A stretch of DNA of 64,000 nucleotides from Shewanella sp. 1CM18E (lineage in GTDB: Bacteria > Pseudomonadota > Gammaproteobacteria > Enterobacterales > Shewanellaceae), in the NCBI RefSeq assembly GCF_023161665.1, contig NZ_JALNTW010000007.1:74016-138015 (forward strand). The letters are read 5' to 3'. A program made the position numbers and the translations under genes. Position 1 is the first letter of the stretch. The number at the start of each line of letters is the position of its first letter. The notes under the pieces were generated by a model. The model made no database searches. It had not been told where the DNA came from and worked only from the letters and a program-made list of their open reading frames with translations. Positions 45,899 to 55,001 of the stretch are shown one piece after another.

Positions 45899-48625
45899 AT
45901 GAGCCAACGTACGCTTCATACCCTTTTTAGACCCACATCAGTTGCCATTATTGGCGCCTCAAATCGGCCTAAACGTGCAGGTAATGTGTTAATGAAGAAC
46001 CTGCTCTCAGGTGGGTTTTCTGGCCCTATTATGCCAGTTACACCTAAATATGAAGCTGTTCTTGGCGTTTTGGCTTATCCCAATATCGAAGCATTACCGT
46101 TAAAACCCGATCTTGCCATTGTTTGTACCGCGGCGAGCAGCGTGCCAGCAATTATTGAGACCTTAGCTCAATTTGGCTGTAAAGTTGCTATTGTTATGGC
46201 CTCTGGCCTTGCAGATGAATTCACTGAAGATGGTACAAGCTTACTTACCTTAACCCAGCAAAATGCACAGCGTTACGGCATGCGAATTCTTGGACCTAAC
46301 AGTTTAGGGATGATTCTGCCTAACTTAGGGTTAAATGCCAGCCTCGCTCACACCGCTGCCCTCCCCGGTAAAATTGCGTTTGTGTCGCAATCAGCGGCAA
46401 TTTGCACCACGGTTTTAGATTGGGCAAATAACAAGGGAATTGGTTTTTCATCATTTATTTCCCTTGGGGATGCCAATGATATTAACTTTGACGAACTACT
46501 CGACTATTTAGGCCGAGATTCAAAAACAGATGCCATCTTACTTTACATCGACTCAGTAAACGAAAAACGTCACTTTTTGTCAGCAGCCCGAGCTGCATCA
46601 CGTAATAAACCTATACTCGTGATTAAGTCAGGCCGTAGCATCGAAGGCACTAGCGCAGCTAAACTGCACACTGGCGGGCTTACTGGTAACGATGCGGTTT
46701 ACGAAGCAGCCTTTAGACGTGCAGGTATGCTAAGGGTTAATGATTTAATTGAGCTTTTTGCTGCAGTAGAAACTTTAGCTCATTCGCGACCATTACAAGG
46801 CGAACGTTTAGGCATTATCAGTAACGGTGGCGGCCCTGCGGTACTTGCTCTTGATGAACTCATCTTAGGCGGAGGCAAGCTGCCCCCGCTTTCTACTGAG
46901 ATTTATCAGCGCTTAAATGAACTCTTGCCAAAAAGTTGGTCCGGACAAAATCCGGTTGATATTGGTGGTGATTCAGATGCTATTCGCTACGCCAAGTCAC
47001 TGGAGATCTTAATGGATAGTGATGATCTTGATGCTATCTTAGTGTTACATTCACCATCTGCTTTGGGTGAAAGTGTCGAGATCGCTGAAGCCATTGCGGC
47101 AACCATTTCAAATCATCGAAATCGACACAAAATCAATGTATTAACCAATTGGAGTGGTGAAGACTCTGCCTATGAAGCGCGTAAACACTTCTCTAAATCT
47201 CGTATTCCAACCTACCGTACACCTGAAGGTGCTGTCGGTGCGTTTATGCATATGGTTGAATATCGTCGTAACCAAAAACTGCTACAAGAAGTCCCTCAAT
47301 CTATCCCGGTTAATATTCCTGCCGACAGCATTACCGCACGAGCTAAGTTACAACAAGCAATTGATAGCGGAAAAACCCTGTTAGAAACCCATGAGTCAAG
47401 GGGGATATTAGACGCATACGGATTGAATACAGTTGATACCTGGTTTGCAAATGATGCAAAACAAGCTATTGAATATGCGCAACAAGCAGGTTATCCCATT
47501 GCGCTAAAAGTACAATCGCCTGATATTCATCATAAGTCTGATGTTCATGGTGTGATGCTTAACCTCACGTCCGATCTTGAAGTTAAACAAGCTGCAAACG
47601 CCATGATAGAACGCGTAATGTCGCTTAATCCTGACGCAAAAATTGAAGGTCTAATTGTACAGAAAATGGCACTAACAGCCGGTGCACAAGAGATCCGCGT
47701 AGCCGTTGCGAACGACCCAGTATTTGGCCCTGCTATTTTACTTGGTGAAGGTGGCTCTGAATGGGAGCCTACCAAAGATGCTGTGGTTGCCCTACCACCA
47801 TTGAACATGACACTGGCGCGCTACATGGTTATTCAAGCGCTTAAAACTCAAAAGATCCGCGATAGACGTTTACCACGTGGGCTTAACATGAACGCGCTTT
47901 GTGTAATGCTTACGCAGATCTCACACTTAATTATTGATTGCCCTGAAATTGCGACGCTCGATCTGAACCCAGTACTTTGCGCAGGCGAAGAGATCACCTT
48001 GCTCGATGTCAATATTGGTTTAAATGCAGAGCCAATTGACAATGCCTCACGTCTGGCTATTTCACCCTATCCAAAAGAGCTTGAAGAAACTGCACAACTT
48101 AAAAACGGCAACCAAGTGATGCTGCGCCCCATCCTTCCCGAGGATGAACCTAAACATTTAGCCTTTGATAATTCACTTTCTGATGAAGATAGATATAAAC
48201 GCTATTTTGGTGTTCGCTCGAAGATGACTCATGAAGAGATGGCGGTATTAACCCAAATTGATTACGCCCGTGAAATGGCTTTTATCGCAACCGCTATTGG
48301 TGATGATGGTGAGGAAACCACATTAGGAGCGATTAGAGCATCTATCGATCCTGATAACACAGAAGCAGAATTTGCGATGGCGGTACGCAGTAATTATCAA
48401 GGTCAGGGCCTAGGTAAAATGCTACTTGAAAAGCTGGTTCGTTATTACAAAAATAACGACACTTTAGTGTTAACCGGCTTTACCATGTTTGAGAATCGCA
48501 ATATGGCCAGCCTCGCTAAAAGTTTAGGTTTCACGGTAACCTTTGATATGGAAGAGCGTTTAATTCATATGCATATGGATTTAAAAACGACTTTAGATGA
48601 AAGTGCTCAAGCTGATGGCCAGTAG
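45899..48625 (+). CDS. pat: protein lysine acetyltransferase Pat (ADP-forming acyl-CoA synthetase-like plus GNAT)
   Basis: A 908-residue protein with the PatZ/YfiQ layout. An N-terminal CoA-binding domain (SVAIIGASNRPKRAGNVLMKNLL...) and succinyl-CoA-synthetase-like domains (to about residue 470) are followed by an ATP-grasp region (about residues 490-700) and a C-terminal GNAT domain (about residues 735-890) with AMAVRSNYQGQGLGKMLLEKL, the acetyl-CoA-binding motif. E. coli PatZ is 886 residues. The enzyme acetylates acetyl-CoA synthetase and other proteins. A propionate operon lies in the same region, but no direct link is shown. The start follows AGGA at 7 nt. Confidence 0.92.
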   Translation: MSQRTLHTLFRPTSVAIIGASNRPKRAGNVLMKNLLSGGFSGPIMPVTPKYEAVLGVLAYPNIEALPLKPDLAIVCTAASSVPAIIETLAQFGCKVAIVMASGLADEFTEDGTSLLTLTQQNAQRYGMRILGPNSLGMILPNLGLNASLAHTAALPGKIAFVSQSAAICTTVLDWANNKGIGFSSFISLGDANDINFDELLDYLGRDSKTDAILLYIDSVNEKRHFLSAARAASRNKPILVIKSGRSIEGTSAAKLHTGGLTGNDAVYEAAFRRAGMLRVNDLIELFAAVETLAHSRPLQGERLGIISNGGGPAVLALDELILGGGKLPPLSTEIYQRLNELLPKSWSGQNPVDIGGDSDAIRYAKSLEILMDSDDLDAILVLHSPSALGESVEIAEAIAATISNHRNRHKINVLTNWSGEDSAYEARKHFSKSRIPTYRTPEGAVGAFMHMVEYRRNQKLLQEVPQSIPVNIPADSITARAKLQQAIDSGKTLLETHESRGILDAYGLNTVDTWFANDAKQAIEYAQQAGYPIALKVQSPDIHHKSDVHGVMLNLTSDLEVKQAANAMIERVMSLNPDAKIEGLIVQKMALTAGAQEIRVAVANDPVFGPAILLGEGGSEWEPTKDAVVALPPLNMTLARYMVIQALKTQKIRDRRLPRGLNMNALCVMLTQISHLIIDCPEIATLDLNPVLCAGEEITLLDVNIGLNAEPIDNASRLAISPYPKELEETAQLKNGNQVMLRPILPEDEPKHLAFDNSLSDEDRYKRYFGVRSKMTHEEMAVLTQIDYAREMAFIATAIGDDGEETTLGAIRASIDPDNTEAEFAMAVRSNYQGQGLGKMLLEKLVRYYKNNDTLVLTGFTMFENRNMASLAKSLGFTVTFDMEERLIHMHMDLKTTLDESAQADGQ

Positions 48626-48691
48626 GCAGTATTTAAAGGTTTTCTTAACTCAATACTTTTTCAACCTCTAAAGCATAAGGTTAAGAGCAGC

Positions 48692-48730
48692 AAAAAAGAG
48701 AAAGATAAAAACACGCTTTATCTTTCTCTT
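48692..48730 (-). terminator. intrinsic terminator of the diguanylate cyclase gene
   Basis: AAGAGAAAGATAAA / TTTATCTTTCTCTT is a 14-bp perfect stem with a 7-nt loop; the T run is on the minus strand. The plus strand lacks a T run, so it serves mainly the cyclase gene. Confidence 0.8.
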
Positions 48731-48798
48731 GTGCTGTCGTTTATTACTAGTGCTATTTATTAGGCTGCTAGTTATAAAAAAAGAATAGCTGACACACT

Positions 48799-49863
48799 CT
48801 AAATTAGTGTTTCAACCACCGCCTCTCCCATTACGCAGTTACGACCTGCCGCTTTAGCCCGGTATAAAGCTTCATCAGCACGTATAAAGTAGCTGTCTTT
48901 ATCATCATGTGGTCTCAACGATGCGACGCCAACAGATACAGTAATATTACCTAGCGGAAGTTTTTTCTCTTTACCTATGGTTAAGTTTCTATTGGCTATT
49001 TTTCGTCTAAGATTTTCTGCTACTTTGTGTGCATCTTGATGGTTAGTATTGGGAAGTAAGATAACAAACTCTTCTCCACCATAGCGTGCGACAAAGTCAT
49101 CGCCTTTCACACCATTTTTTAGCGCTTGCGCGACATAAGCCAGTACTTTGTCGCCAATGAGATGACCGTGGGTATCGTTAAACTTTTTAAAGTAGTCAAT
49201 ATCAACCACTAATAAGCTACTTTCAAAGTTGTCATGATTAAAACTATCTATGTGGCTAATCACTTCTTGATCAAAGGCACGACGATTATTGAGTGACGTT
49301 AGCTGATCAGTCAGTACCTCAGATCTAAGCTCAAGCATTTCAGTCCTGAGCGATTCGACTTCTTGGTTCATATTGCTAAGACTCATATCCATCTGATTAT
49401 TTGCATGGATAATTTCATCTAGCTCACTAGTTACACCATCGACGAGTCTTTGTAGTAAAACCGGATCAGAGTTATTTTTCAAAGCGGAATCGAACTCAGA
49501 TAATGACGCTGAAAAACGTGATGTGCCTTTACTCATACTGGCAATCTTGGAAATTAAACTATTAATAAGTACCTGAGTTTCGATCTGAACACTTTCAATA
49601 ATGTCCGGATAATGCATCTGAATATAATTCTTATATAAGCTATTACAGATCTCAGGAGTGAACTCAACCTTATTCTCTAAAAGGCCATCGATAGCACGCT
49701 TTAAATCCAGGTTTATCCCTTTATAGTATTCGTACCATACCGCGTAATTATCAGGGGTTACAGGAATACTAAGCTCCGACATCTTAGGAACTGCATGACG
49801 CAAAATTTTTGCCGATAACTCAGTTTCTGATAAATGTTGTGCCATATCCATAAATTTAGCCAT
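48799..49863 (-). CDS. GGDEF diguanylate cyclase
   Basis: A 354-residue soluble protein. The N-terminal 170 residues are helical with PDNYAVWYEYYKG, a block found in a family of cytoplasmic cyclases, and a coiled coil (about residues 140-185). The GGDEF domain (about residues 190-350) has LTSLNNRRAFDQE, LLVVDIDYFKKFNDTHGH and the active site RYGGEEF, so it should make c-di-GMP. The product-inhibition I-site (RxxD, five residues before GGEEF) reads KGDD, with Lys for Arg, so feedback may be altered. Start choice among Met1, Met5 and Met7 is uncertain because AAGGG abuts the first ATG. Confidence 0.9.
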   Translation of the reverse strand: MAKFMDMAQHLSETELSAKILRHAVPKMSELSIPVTPDNYAVWYEYYKGINLDLKRAIDGLLENKVEFTPEICNSLYKNYIQMHYPDIIESVQIETQVLINSLISKIASMSKGTSRFSASLSEFDSALKNNSDPVLLQRLVDGVTSELDEIIHANNQMDMSLSNMNQEVESLRTEMLELRSEVLTDQLTSLNNRRAFDQEVISHIDSFNHDNFESSLLVVDIDYFKKFNDTHGHLIGDKVLAYVAQALKNGVKGDDFVARYGGEEFVILLPNTNHQDAHKVAENLRRKIANRNLTIGKEKKLPLGNITVSVGVASLRPHDDKDSYFIRADEALYRAKAAGRNCVMGEAVVETLI

Positions 49864-49951
49864 CCCTTATTGATATCCATACCAATCAATAGTTTAAACA
49901 AGAAGCTAGATGTTGCCAGCTTCTTTATGAAGAAACTATATCTTATAATTA

Positions 49952-51583
49952 TTACTTTCTACAACGGGCAAATATATCCGCGTTAGGTTGATACACTTCG
50001 CTAGTTATATTCATTAAGCCAAGCAAGCTATCAAACAGGTTATCGTGAGAAAATCCTCCCGCTGCCGCTTGTTGCTTTAGACAAATTAAATCCAAGTTGT
50101 TTTGCGCCGCAAACTCCGCAGAAAACCAAGCTAAAAATGGAATATGAGTTTGCTCCTTAGGCGCTAAGGCGTAAGGTGCACCGTGCAGATACAAGCCACT
50201 TTCGCCTAATGATTCACCGTGATCCGACATATACAGCATCGCCGTATCAAACTTATTACTCTCGCGTTTAAGGCGATTTACAACCTGTGAAATAATATAA
50301 TCCGTATACAAAATAGTATTGTTATAGGTATTGAGCAACTCTGATTGTGTGCAATTTTGTATATCGCTGCGTTGGCAATCTGGCGTAAAAAATCGATGTT
50401 CTTCGGGGTAACGCTGATAGTATGTCGGACCATGTGAACCTAAAATGTGCAGCACAATAACTGTATCTTTGGCACTAATATCAGCTAATTGATGATCTAA
50501 CTCATCCACTAATACTTGGTCGTAACAAGACTCCCCGTTACACCACTTTGACGTATGAGTATTATCAATTAAAAGATGCTTAATATTATTACAAACGCCT
50601 TTGCATCCACTATCATTATCCAACCATTGCAACTGGATCCCCGCATGAGACAATACGTCGATTACATTATCTTGCGCCTTTGCTCTACGCTCATCATAAT
50701 CTTTCCTATCCATTCTCGAAAACATGCATGGCAATGACACAGCTGTAGCCGTTCCACATGAGGTGGTGTTATTAAAAACTAATAAATCTTGGTCTTGGGT
50801 ATGTGAATTCGTTGGTTGTTGGTAGCCATAATAGGCATAGTTCATTGCCCTTGCGGTTTCTCCGACAACCATAACCACTAGATTAGGCTTATCTTTTTGC
50901 TCTAAATTATCACTAGTATTCTTAGCATCTAAACCAAGTTGTTGATATTCCAGCGGTGTTTGTAGGTAATTTAGATTAATAAACTTAGCTGTAGAACCAA
51001 TGAAGTATGTGGGAATAATTGAGCGTTTTATTAGGCTATTATTACGACCAAATGCTAAATAGTTTTCATAATAGAAAGCGGCTATTAACAAAATGCCAGC
51101 AAGCATAGCTAACATAAAGAGTGCTTTACTGAGTAACTCTTTAGCAAATGGTTTATAGCGTATATTAACTTTGTAGATAAGAAAGGCAGGCAAAACGCCT
51201 GTTACGATAAAGCTTAGAATTGATACCCAGTTCAAGTAAGTTGAAGCCTCAGACTGATTCGTTTGAACCAGATTCTCAATCATACCGTAGTCAAAAACCG
51301 CCCCATACTGAAATTCGGCAAAAAATACATTGGCTGATACAAGGGTTAGCAAAATGAAAAAAGGCTTGGTTAAGTATTTCAGCGTAAACAAGCTAAAAAC
51401 AAAAGATAACGCGAACACCAAAAAGAAAGGCACAGTGGCAATAAACAGCATATTGACGTCTGCTTGTTTGTCGATACCGTGTTTGACGACATTGAAAAAA
51501 GGAATATTGAACACGCAAACGTAATAAAGCGCCAATATAAATGTGAATTGTAAACTGTTGAGATTTTTAAGACGTGATAGCAC
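49952..51583 (-). CDS. eptA: phosphoethanolamine transferase, EptA/MCR family
   Basis: A 543-residue inner-membrane enzyme. Five N-terminal membrane helices (about residues 12-180) precede a periplasmic sulphatase-like catalytic domain with LVVMVVGETARAMNYAYYGYQQPT, NNTTSCGTATAVSLPCMFSRM (catalytic Thr), LHILGSHGPTYYQRYP, YMSDHGESLGESGLYLHGAPY and many cysteines for disulphides. It transfers phosphoethanolamine to lipid A. Intrinsic Shewanella enzymes of this class are close relatives of plasmid MCR proteins, so polymyxin tolerance is possible but not shown. The gene begins with GTG and has a weak ribosome-binding site. Confidence 0.91.
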   Translation of the reverse strand: MLSRLKNLNSLQFTFILALYYVCVFNIPFFNVVKHGIDKQADVNMLFIATVPFFLVFALSFVFSLFTLKYLTKPFFILLTLVSANVFFAEFQYGAVFDYGMIENLVQTNQSEASTYLNWVSILSFIVTGVLPAFLIYKVNIRYKPFAKELLSKALFMLAMLAGILLIAAFYYENYLAFGRNNSLIKRSIIPTYFIGSTAKFINLNYLQTPLEYQQLGLDAKNTSDNLEQKDKPNLVVMVVGETARAMNYAYYGYQQPTNSHTQDQDLLVFNNTTSCGTATAVSLPCMFSRMDRKDYDERRAKAQDNVIDVLSHAGIQLQWLDNDSGCKGVCNNIKHLLIDNTHTSKWCNGESCYDQVLVDELDHQLADISAKDTVIVLHILGSHGPTYYQRYPEEHRFFTPDCQRSDIQNCTQSELLNTYNNTILYTDYIISQVVNRLKRESNKFDTAMLYMSDHGESLGESGLYLHGAPYALAPKEQTHIPFLAWFSAEFAAQNNLDLICLKQQAAAGGFSHDNLFDSLLGLMNITSEVYQPNADIFARCRK

Positions 51584-52107
51584 TGAGGTTGCTCACTTAA
51601 TTAAGACAGGTTATAAGGAAGTTTGGCCCTCCTTGCCATTAGCCTAAGTAGGCGGTTCCAAAGTAATTTTAGCACTCTAGTGGTTTTCCACAAAGTAAAC
51701 ATTGCAACATTTGCCACATTAGATATCAAAATGTATCAGGTTTAATAGTGCGAAGAATAACAATTTATATTACTTGGCATTGGAGTCCGTACCCAACTCT
51801 ACATTTTTAGCGATAAATATAAATCATTGAGCAGCAGCGAGTACTTTTGAATTGTAGTGCTAGCAAATAGACTCGCTCTTAAGCCGCACTAACATGTCAG
51901 CTTTTAAGCCGCCTGTTTTGTTATAATCTTTAGTACGAGAATTGGTGGCATTGCCAAAGTTAACCAAAATTGAGGCAATATCATCAAGAAATTAAGCTGA
52001 ATAGCATTCACCGCATACATGCATTTTCAAAGCTTATAAAAAATGGATAGCATATAAACATATACATCTATTTGGTTTACTTAAGCGACTCATCGCTATA
52101 AGTTCAG
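51584..52107. other. intergenic region, no gene seen
   Basis: About 520 bp between the eptA start and the MarR stop. It should hold the eptA promoter; no gene, strong terminator or repeat was recognised. No clear PmrA-type direct repeat was seen. Confidence 0.45.
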
Positions 52108-52527
52108 CTAAAACTCTTTATTAATCCGTTCAAAAAAGTTCAACAACTGTGCTCGCTCTTCATCGCTAAATTTAGCGGTTAAGTCTTGAGTTAACTGCGA
52201 GTGAAGTTTATCGTGCTCAGAAAACATCTCGTAGCCACTATCGGTCAGTTCAATAAGTATCGAACGTCTGTCATTACTGTGCGGCACACGTATAACGAGC
52301 CCAGCATCAACCATTTTATCAATCTGAACAGTCAAGGTACCAGTTGTGATACCTATCTTCTGGGCTAATTCTTTCATACGCATAGGTCCATTAAGACCTA
52401 AGATTTCTACCGTATGAACTTGAGGTAAACTAAAGCCCTTATCTTTAACAACTGCCATCTCCCAAGATGATAACTTCTCGTAAAACTCTATCATTGCATG
52501 GTTTAAACTATCATCTTGGTTTTTCAT
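52108..52527 (-). CDS. MarR-family transcriptional regulator
   Basis: A 139-residue winged-helix protein of the MarR family: MRMKELAQKIGITTGTLTVQIDKMVDAGLVIRVPHSNDRRSILIELTDSGYEMF covers helix-turn-helix and wing with the conserved D-R-R. It lies 27 nt downstream of a DmeF-type metal exporter gene on the same strand. Two MarR-like dyads are present upstream of that gene. It probably represses the dmeF-marR operon and responds to metal or a related stress; no obvious metal-ligand cluster is visible in the protein itself. Confidence 0.88.
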   Translation of the reverse strand: MKNQDDSLNHAMIEFYEKLSSWEMAVVKDKGFSLPQVHTVEILGLNGPMRMKELAQKIGITTGTLTVQIDKMVDAGLVIRVPHSNDRRSILIELTDSGYEMFSEHDKLHSQLTQDLTAKFSDEERAQLLNFFERINKEF

Positions 52528-52554
52528 CTATTTCACTCTAAAGGGGCAACAAGT

Positions 52555-53520
52555 TTATTGTGCCTCAGGCGACAGATTAACTTCAAGAGTGACATGAGAT
52601 AAGCGCTCAAAATGTGCAATCTTGGCTTTATAATCGACTGAATCTAAGCCTGTTTTAGATTCAAGTACAAAACTTGCCGCATAATGATCAGCGCTAACCT
52701 TCCAAATATGAGTATCCGCGACTCGTGTACCGTCATGCTCAAGCACAGCGACTACCTGCTCAATGTATTCTTGTTCAATACTAGCATCTAACAAAACCGG
52801 ACCCGTTTGCTTAAGTAATCCCCATGCCCAACGGCTAATGATTATTCCGCCCACAATACCCATTAACGGATCTAACCAGTTTAAGCCATAGTATTTACCC
52901 ATCAGCAGCGCGATTATTGCTAATACCGATGTTAAAGCATCAGCCAAAACGTGGAAGTAAGCAGCACGTAAATTATGGTCGTGACCATGAGAATGGCTAT
53001 GATCGTGACCATATGTGCATCCATGAGAGTGCTCATGCTCGTGACCATGAGAATGACCGTGGTGATCTTTTAGTAAAAAAACACTTGCTACATTCACGGT
53101 AAGTCCGATGATTGCAACGAATATGGCTTGGTTAAAAATGATCTCATGCGGGTTCAATATTCTGGTTGCGGATTCGACCAACATCACCAACGCCACTAGA
53201 CCAAGTGCAATCGCGCTAGTGTAACCGCCTAACACTGTAACCTTGCCAGTGCCATATGAGAACTTGCTCGAATTGGCATTTTGACGTGCGTACCGATAAG
53301 CGAAAAGCGTGATTAGAAATGCTGCTGCATGGGTTCCCATATGCCAGCCGTCAGCGAGTAACGCCATTGAGCCGTATACCGTACCTGCAACAATCTCGAC
53401 GACCATAGTTACTACTGTCAGTAGCAACACATAGGCTGTATTACGTTCACCAGCGCTATTCAAATTTGAAAAGCGCTGTTTATGCGCACAGTTAAATTTT
53501 TCTGTTTCACTCTCAAGCAT
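52555..53520 (-). CDS. dmeF: CDF-family metal efflux transporter, DmeF-like
   Basis: A 321-residue cation diffusion facilitator with six membrane segments. TM2 carries ADGWHMGTHAAA and TM5 carries HVLADALTSVLA, the metal-site residues in DmeF arrangement. Between TM4 and TM5 lies a His-rich loop (about residues 150-182, about 14 His). VEIVAGTVYGSMALLADGWHM is characteristic of DmeF, which exports Co2+ and Ni2+, rather than ZitB (Zn2+). It is followed by a MarR gene in the same operon. The start follows AAGG. Metal specificity is inferred. Confidence 0.88.
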   Translation of the reverse strand: MLESETEKFNCAHKQRFSNLNSAGERNTAYVLLLTVVTMVVEIVAGTVYGSMALLADGWHMGTHAAAFLITLFAYRYARQNANSSKFSYGTGKVTVLGGYTSAIALGLVALVMLVESATRILNPHEIIFNQAIFVAIIGLTVNVASVFLLKDHHGHSHGHEHEHSHGCTYGHDHSHSHGHDHNLRAAYFHVLADALTSVLAIIALLMGKYYGLNWLDPLMGIVGGIIISRWAWGLLKQTGPVLLDASIEQEYIEQVVAVLEHDGTRVADTHIWKVSADHYAASFVLESKTGLDSVDYKAKIAHFERLSHVTLEVNLSPEAQ

Positions 53521-53570
53521 GTTAGTACCTTACTTCTTATTTTTTAGGTCATACACAACGTTCATTTTAA

Positions 53571-53615
53571 GTTGAACCTCAAATTAATCGATAGCCAAAT
53601 TGTTTGACCATCAAA
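53571..53615. promoter_or_regulatory. two candidate MarR operators upstream of dmeF
   Basis: TTTGACCATCAAA (53603-53615) is a perfect dyad TTTGA-N3-TCAAA. GTTGAACCTCAAA (53571-53583) is an imperfect copy. Their centres are 32 bp apart, about three helical turns, and both precede the dmeF start. Confidence 0.55.
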
Positions 53616-53971
53616 TTAAGTTTGCAACTTAGACTAACCCAACACAAATAAGAAAAGCCATTACGTGACATAAATCACAATCTAGGTAGCATGTCATTCT
53701 TTGATAAGTATTAAGCAGATCCTTTAAATGAGTAAAACTGGGTGAAGATTTTTGGAAAATAAAAACAACTAGTGTCTGCAAAAGCATAAACAACCTCTGC
53801 AAACATAAAAGTTATCAAGCCTATCCTATTGTTATTAAATAAAATTCGGCTTAGATTTTGATATTAAGAAGCAATGTAGAAAATTAATTCAATTTTTCTA
53901 ACCCTTTTTTAAATATCTGCCGTTTATAGAGATATCAAACATAGATAAGACCTATTCACTTTGGAGAACTT
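53616..53971. other. divergent intergenic region, no gene seen
   Basis: The remaining part of the 451-bp dmeF-ecotin control region is AT-rich. No gene or repeat was recognised. Confidence 0.4.
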
Positions 53972-54541
53972 ATGACTACTTTTACTAACACAACAAAACA
54001 ACTTGGCCGTACCTTACTGACAACTTCGTTAATCTTTGCCGCATTTTCTTTTAATGCAAACGCCACCAGCCCTTTGCACCCTTCAGGACTTAACCAAAAC
54101 ATGTTAACTAGCCAAACTTACACCCAAGAAAATTATCAGGGATCTGACGCCATCAAAATGTATCCAAAACCTGAAAATGGCCAAGTGCAACACATTCTGA
54201 CCCTGCCAAAGCTTGATAACGAAAGTGATTACATGATTGAGATTGAAATAGGCCAATCAAGAATGGTTGATTGTAATAAACATAGTTTAAATGGAGACTT
54301 ACAGCAGTTAACGGTTCAAGGATGGGGTTACAATTACTACCAAGTAAACAGCATCACCGATGGTCCAAGCACTATGATGGCCTGTTTTGATCAAGCAAAA
54401 ACAGAGCAGTTTCTTACAATCCGCAGCGACTTAATGCTGAAATACGATAGCAGAACAGCAAAAGTATTCTACCTACCGGAAAACACCCAGATCCGTTACC
54501 GCGTATGGCAAGCTACGTCAGAGTTTGACTACTCTAAATAA
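53972..54541 (+). CDS. eco: ecotin, periplasmic serine protease inhibitor
   Basis: A 189-residue protein with a signal peptide (to about residue 31, NANA). The mature part aligns with E. coli ecotin: KMYPKPENGQVQHILTLP, IEIGQSRMVDCNKHSL, LQQLTVQGWGYNYYQVN, the reactive loop GPSTMMACF with Met-Met at P1/P1', and IRYRVWQA. The two cysteines that brace the loop are present. It should inhibit trypsin- and elastase-like proteases in the periplasm. It is about 20 residues longer than E. coli ecotin between the signal peptide and the core. The start follows GGAG. Confidence 0.92.
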   Translation: MTTFTNTTKQLGRTLLTTSLIFAAFSFNANATSPLHPSGLNQNMLTSQTYTQENYQGSDAIKMYPKPENGQVQHILTLPKLDNESDYMIEIEIGQSRMVDCNKHSLNGDLQQLTVQGWGYNYYQVNSITDGPSTMMACFDQAKTEQFLTIRSDLMLKYDSRTAKVFYLPENTQIRYRVWQATSEFDYSK

Positions 54542-54665
54542 GGTAAAGCTTTGCGGATATTAGGGCTCGACTAAAATATGACTTAGCATAGATGTTGTTT
54601 GATTAGTCAACTTTAGTGACTTATAAGCGTCGATTAACAGGCAATACGTTTCTCGTTTAAAATAC

Positions 54666-54694
54666 AACCAAGTAAGCAATTGACTTACTTGGTT
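54666..54694 (+). terminator. hairpin after the ecotin gene
   Basis: AACCAAGTAAG / CTTACTTGGTT forms a perfect 11-bp stem with a 7-nt loop, about 125 nt beyond the stop. The T run after it is poor, so termination is only probable. Confidence 0.5.
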
Positions 54695-55001
54695 TATGTG
54701 ACTTTGTTCCGCATTTTCAAAACAAACTATCGATACTTTAGCGGCTTTATCTATTTATATTTCAACACGCATTTTTGATTATTTGGGAGGTAAACATAAA
54801 GCGGTCGCACATTAGAAATGATAATGCTTAGTCTATTTTCATAAAAAGCTATCAACTGCAACTATTGCATTTGCAACTATTTCTTATTGTTTTTATTTAC
54901 TTTTTTACTACAAAGCTCCCATTTTACGACTAACATTAAAGTTAGGAGGCAAATCCCATTGACCTCTAATCTTATCATTTGTGCGTTTCAGGGGGCCGGT
55001 T
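54695..55001. other. prkA upstream region, no gene seen
   Basis: About 300 bp before prkA. It must contain the operon promoter, but no sigma54 (TGGCAC-N5-TTGC) or clear sigma70 pair could be fixed. Confidence 0.35.

Noticed and set aside
49900..49925. AAGAAGCT/AGCTTCTT dyad downstream of eptA
   Set aside because: A short 8-bp stem with a 10-nt loop and a weak T tract; too poor to call a terminator.
52979..53060. CAT/GTG-rich short repeats within dmeF
   Set aside because: They encode the His-rich loop of the transporter rather than a separate repeat element or CRISPR.
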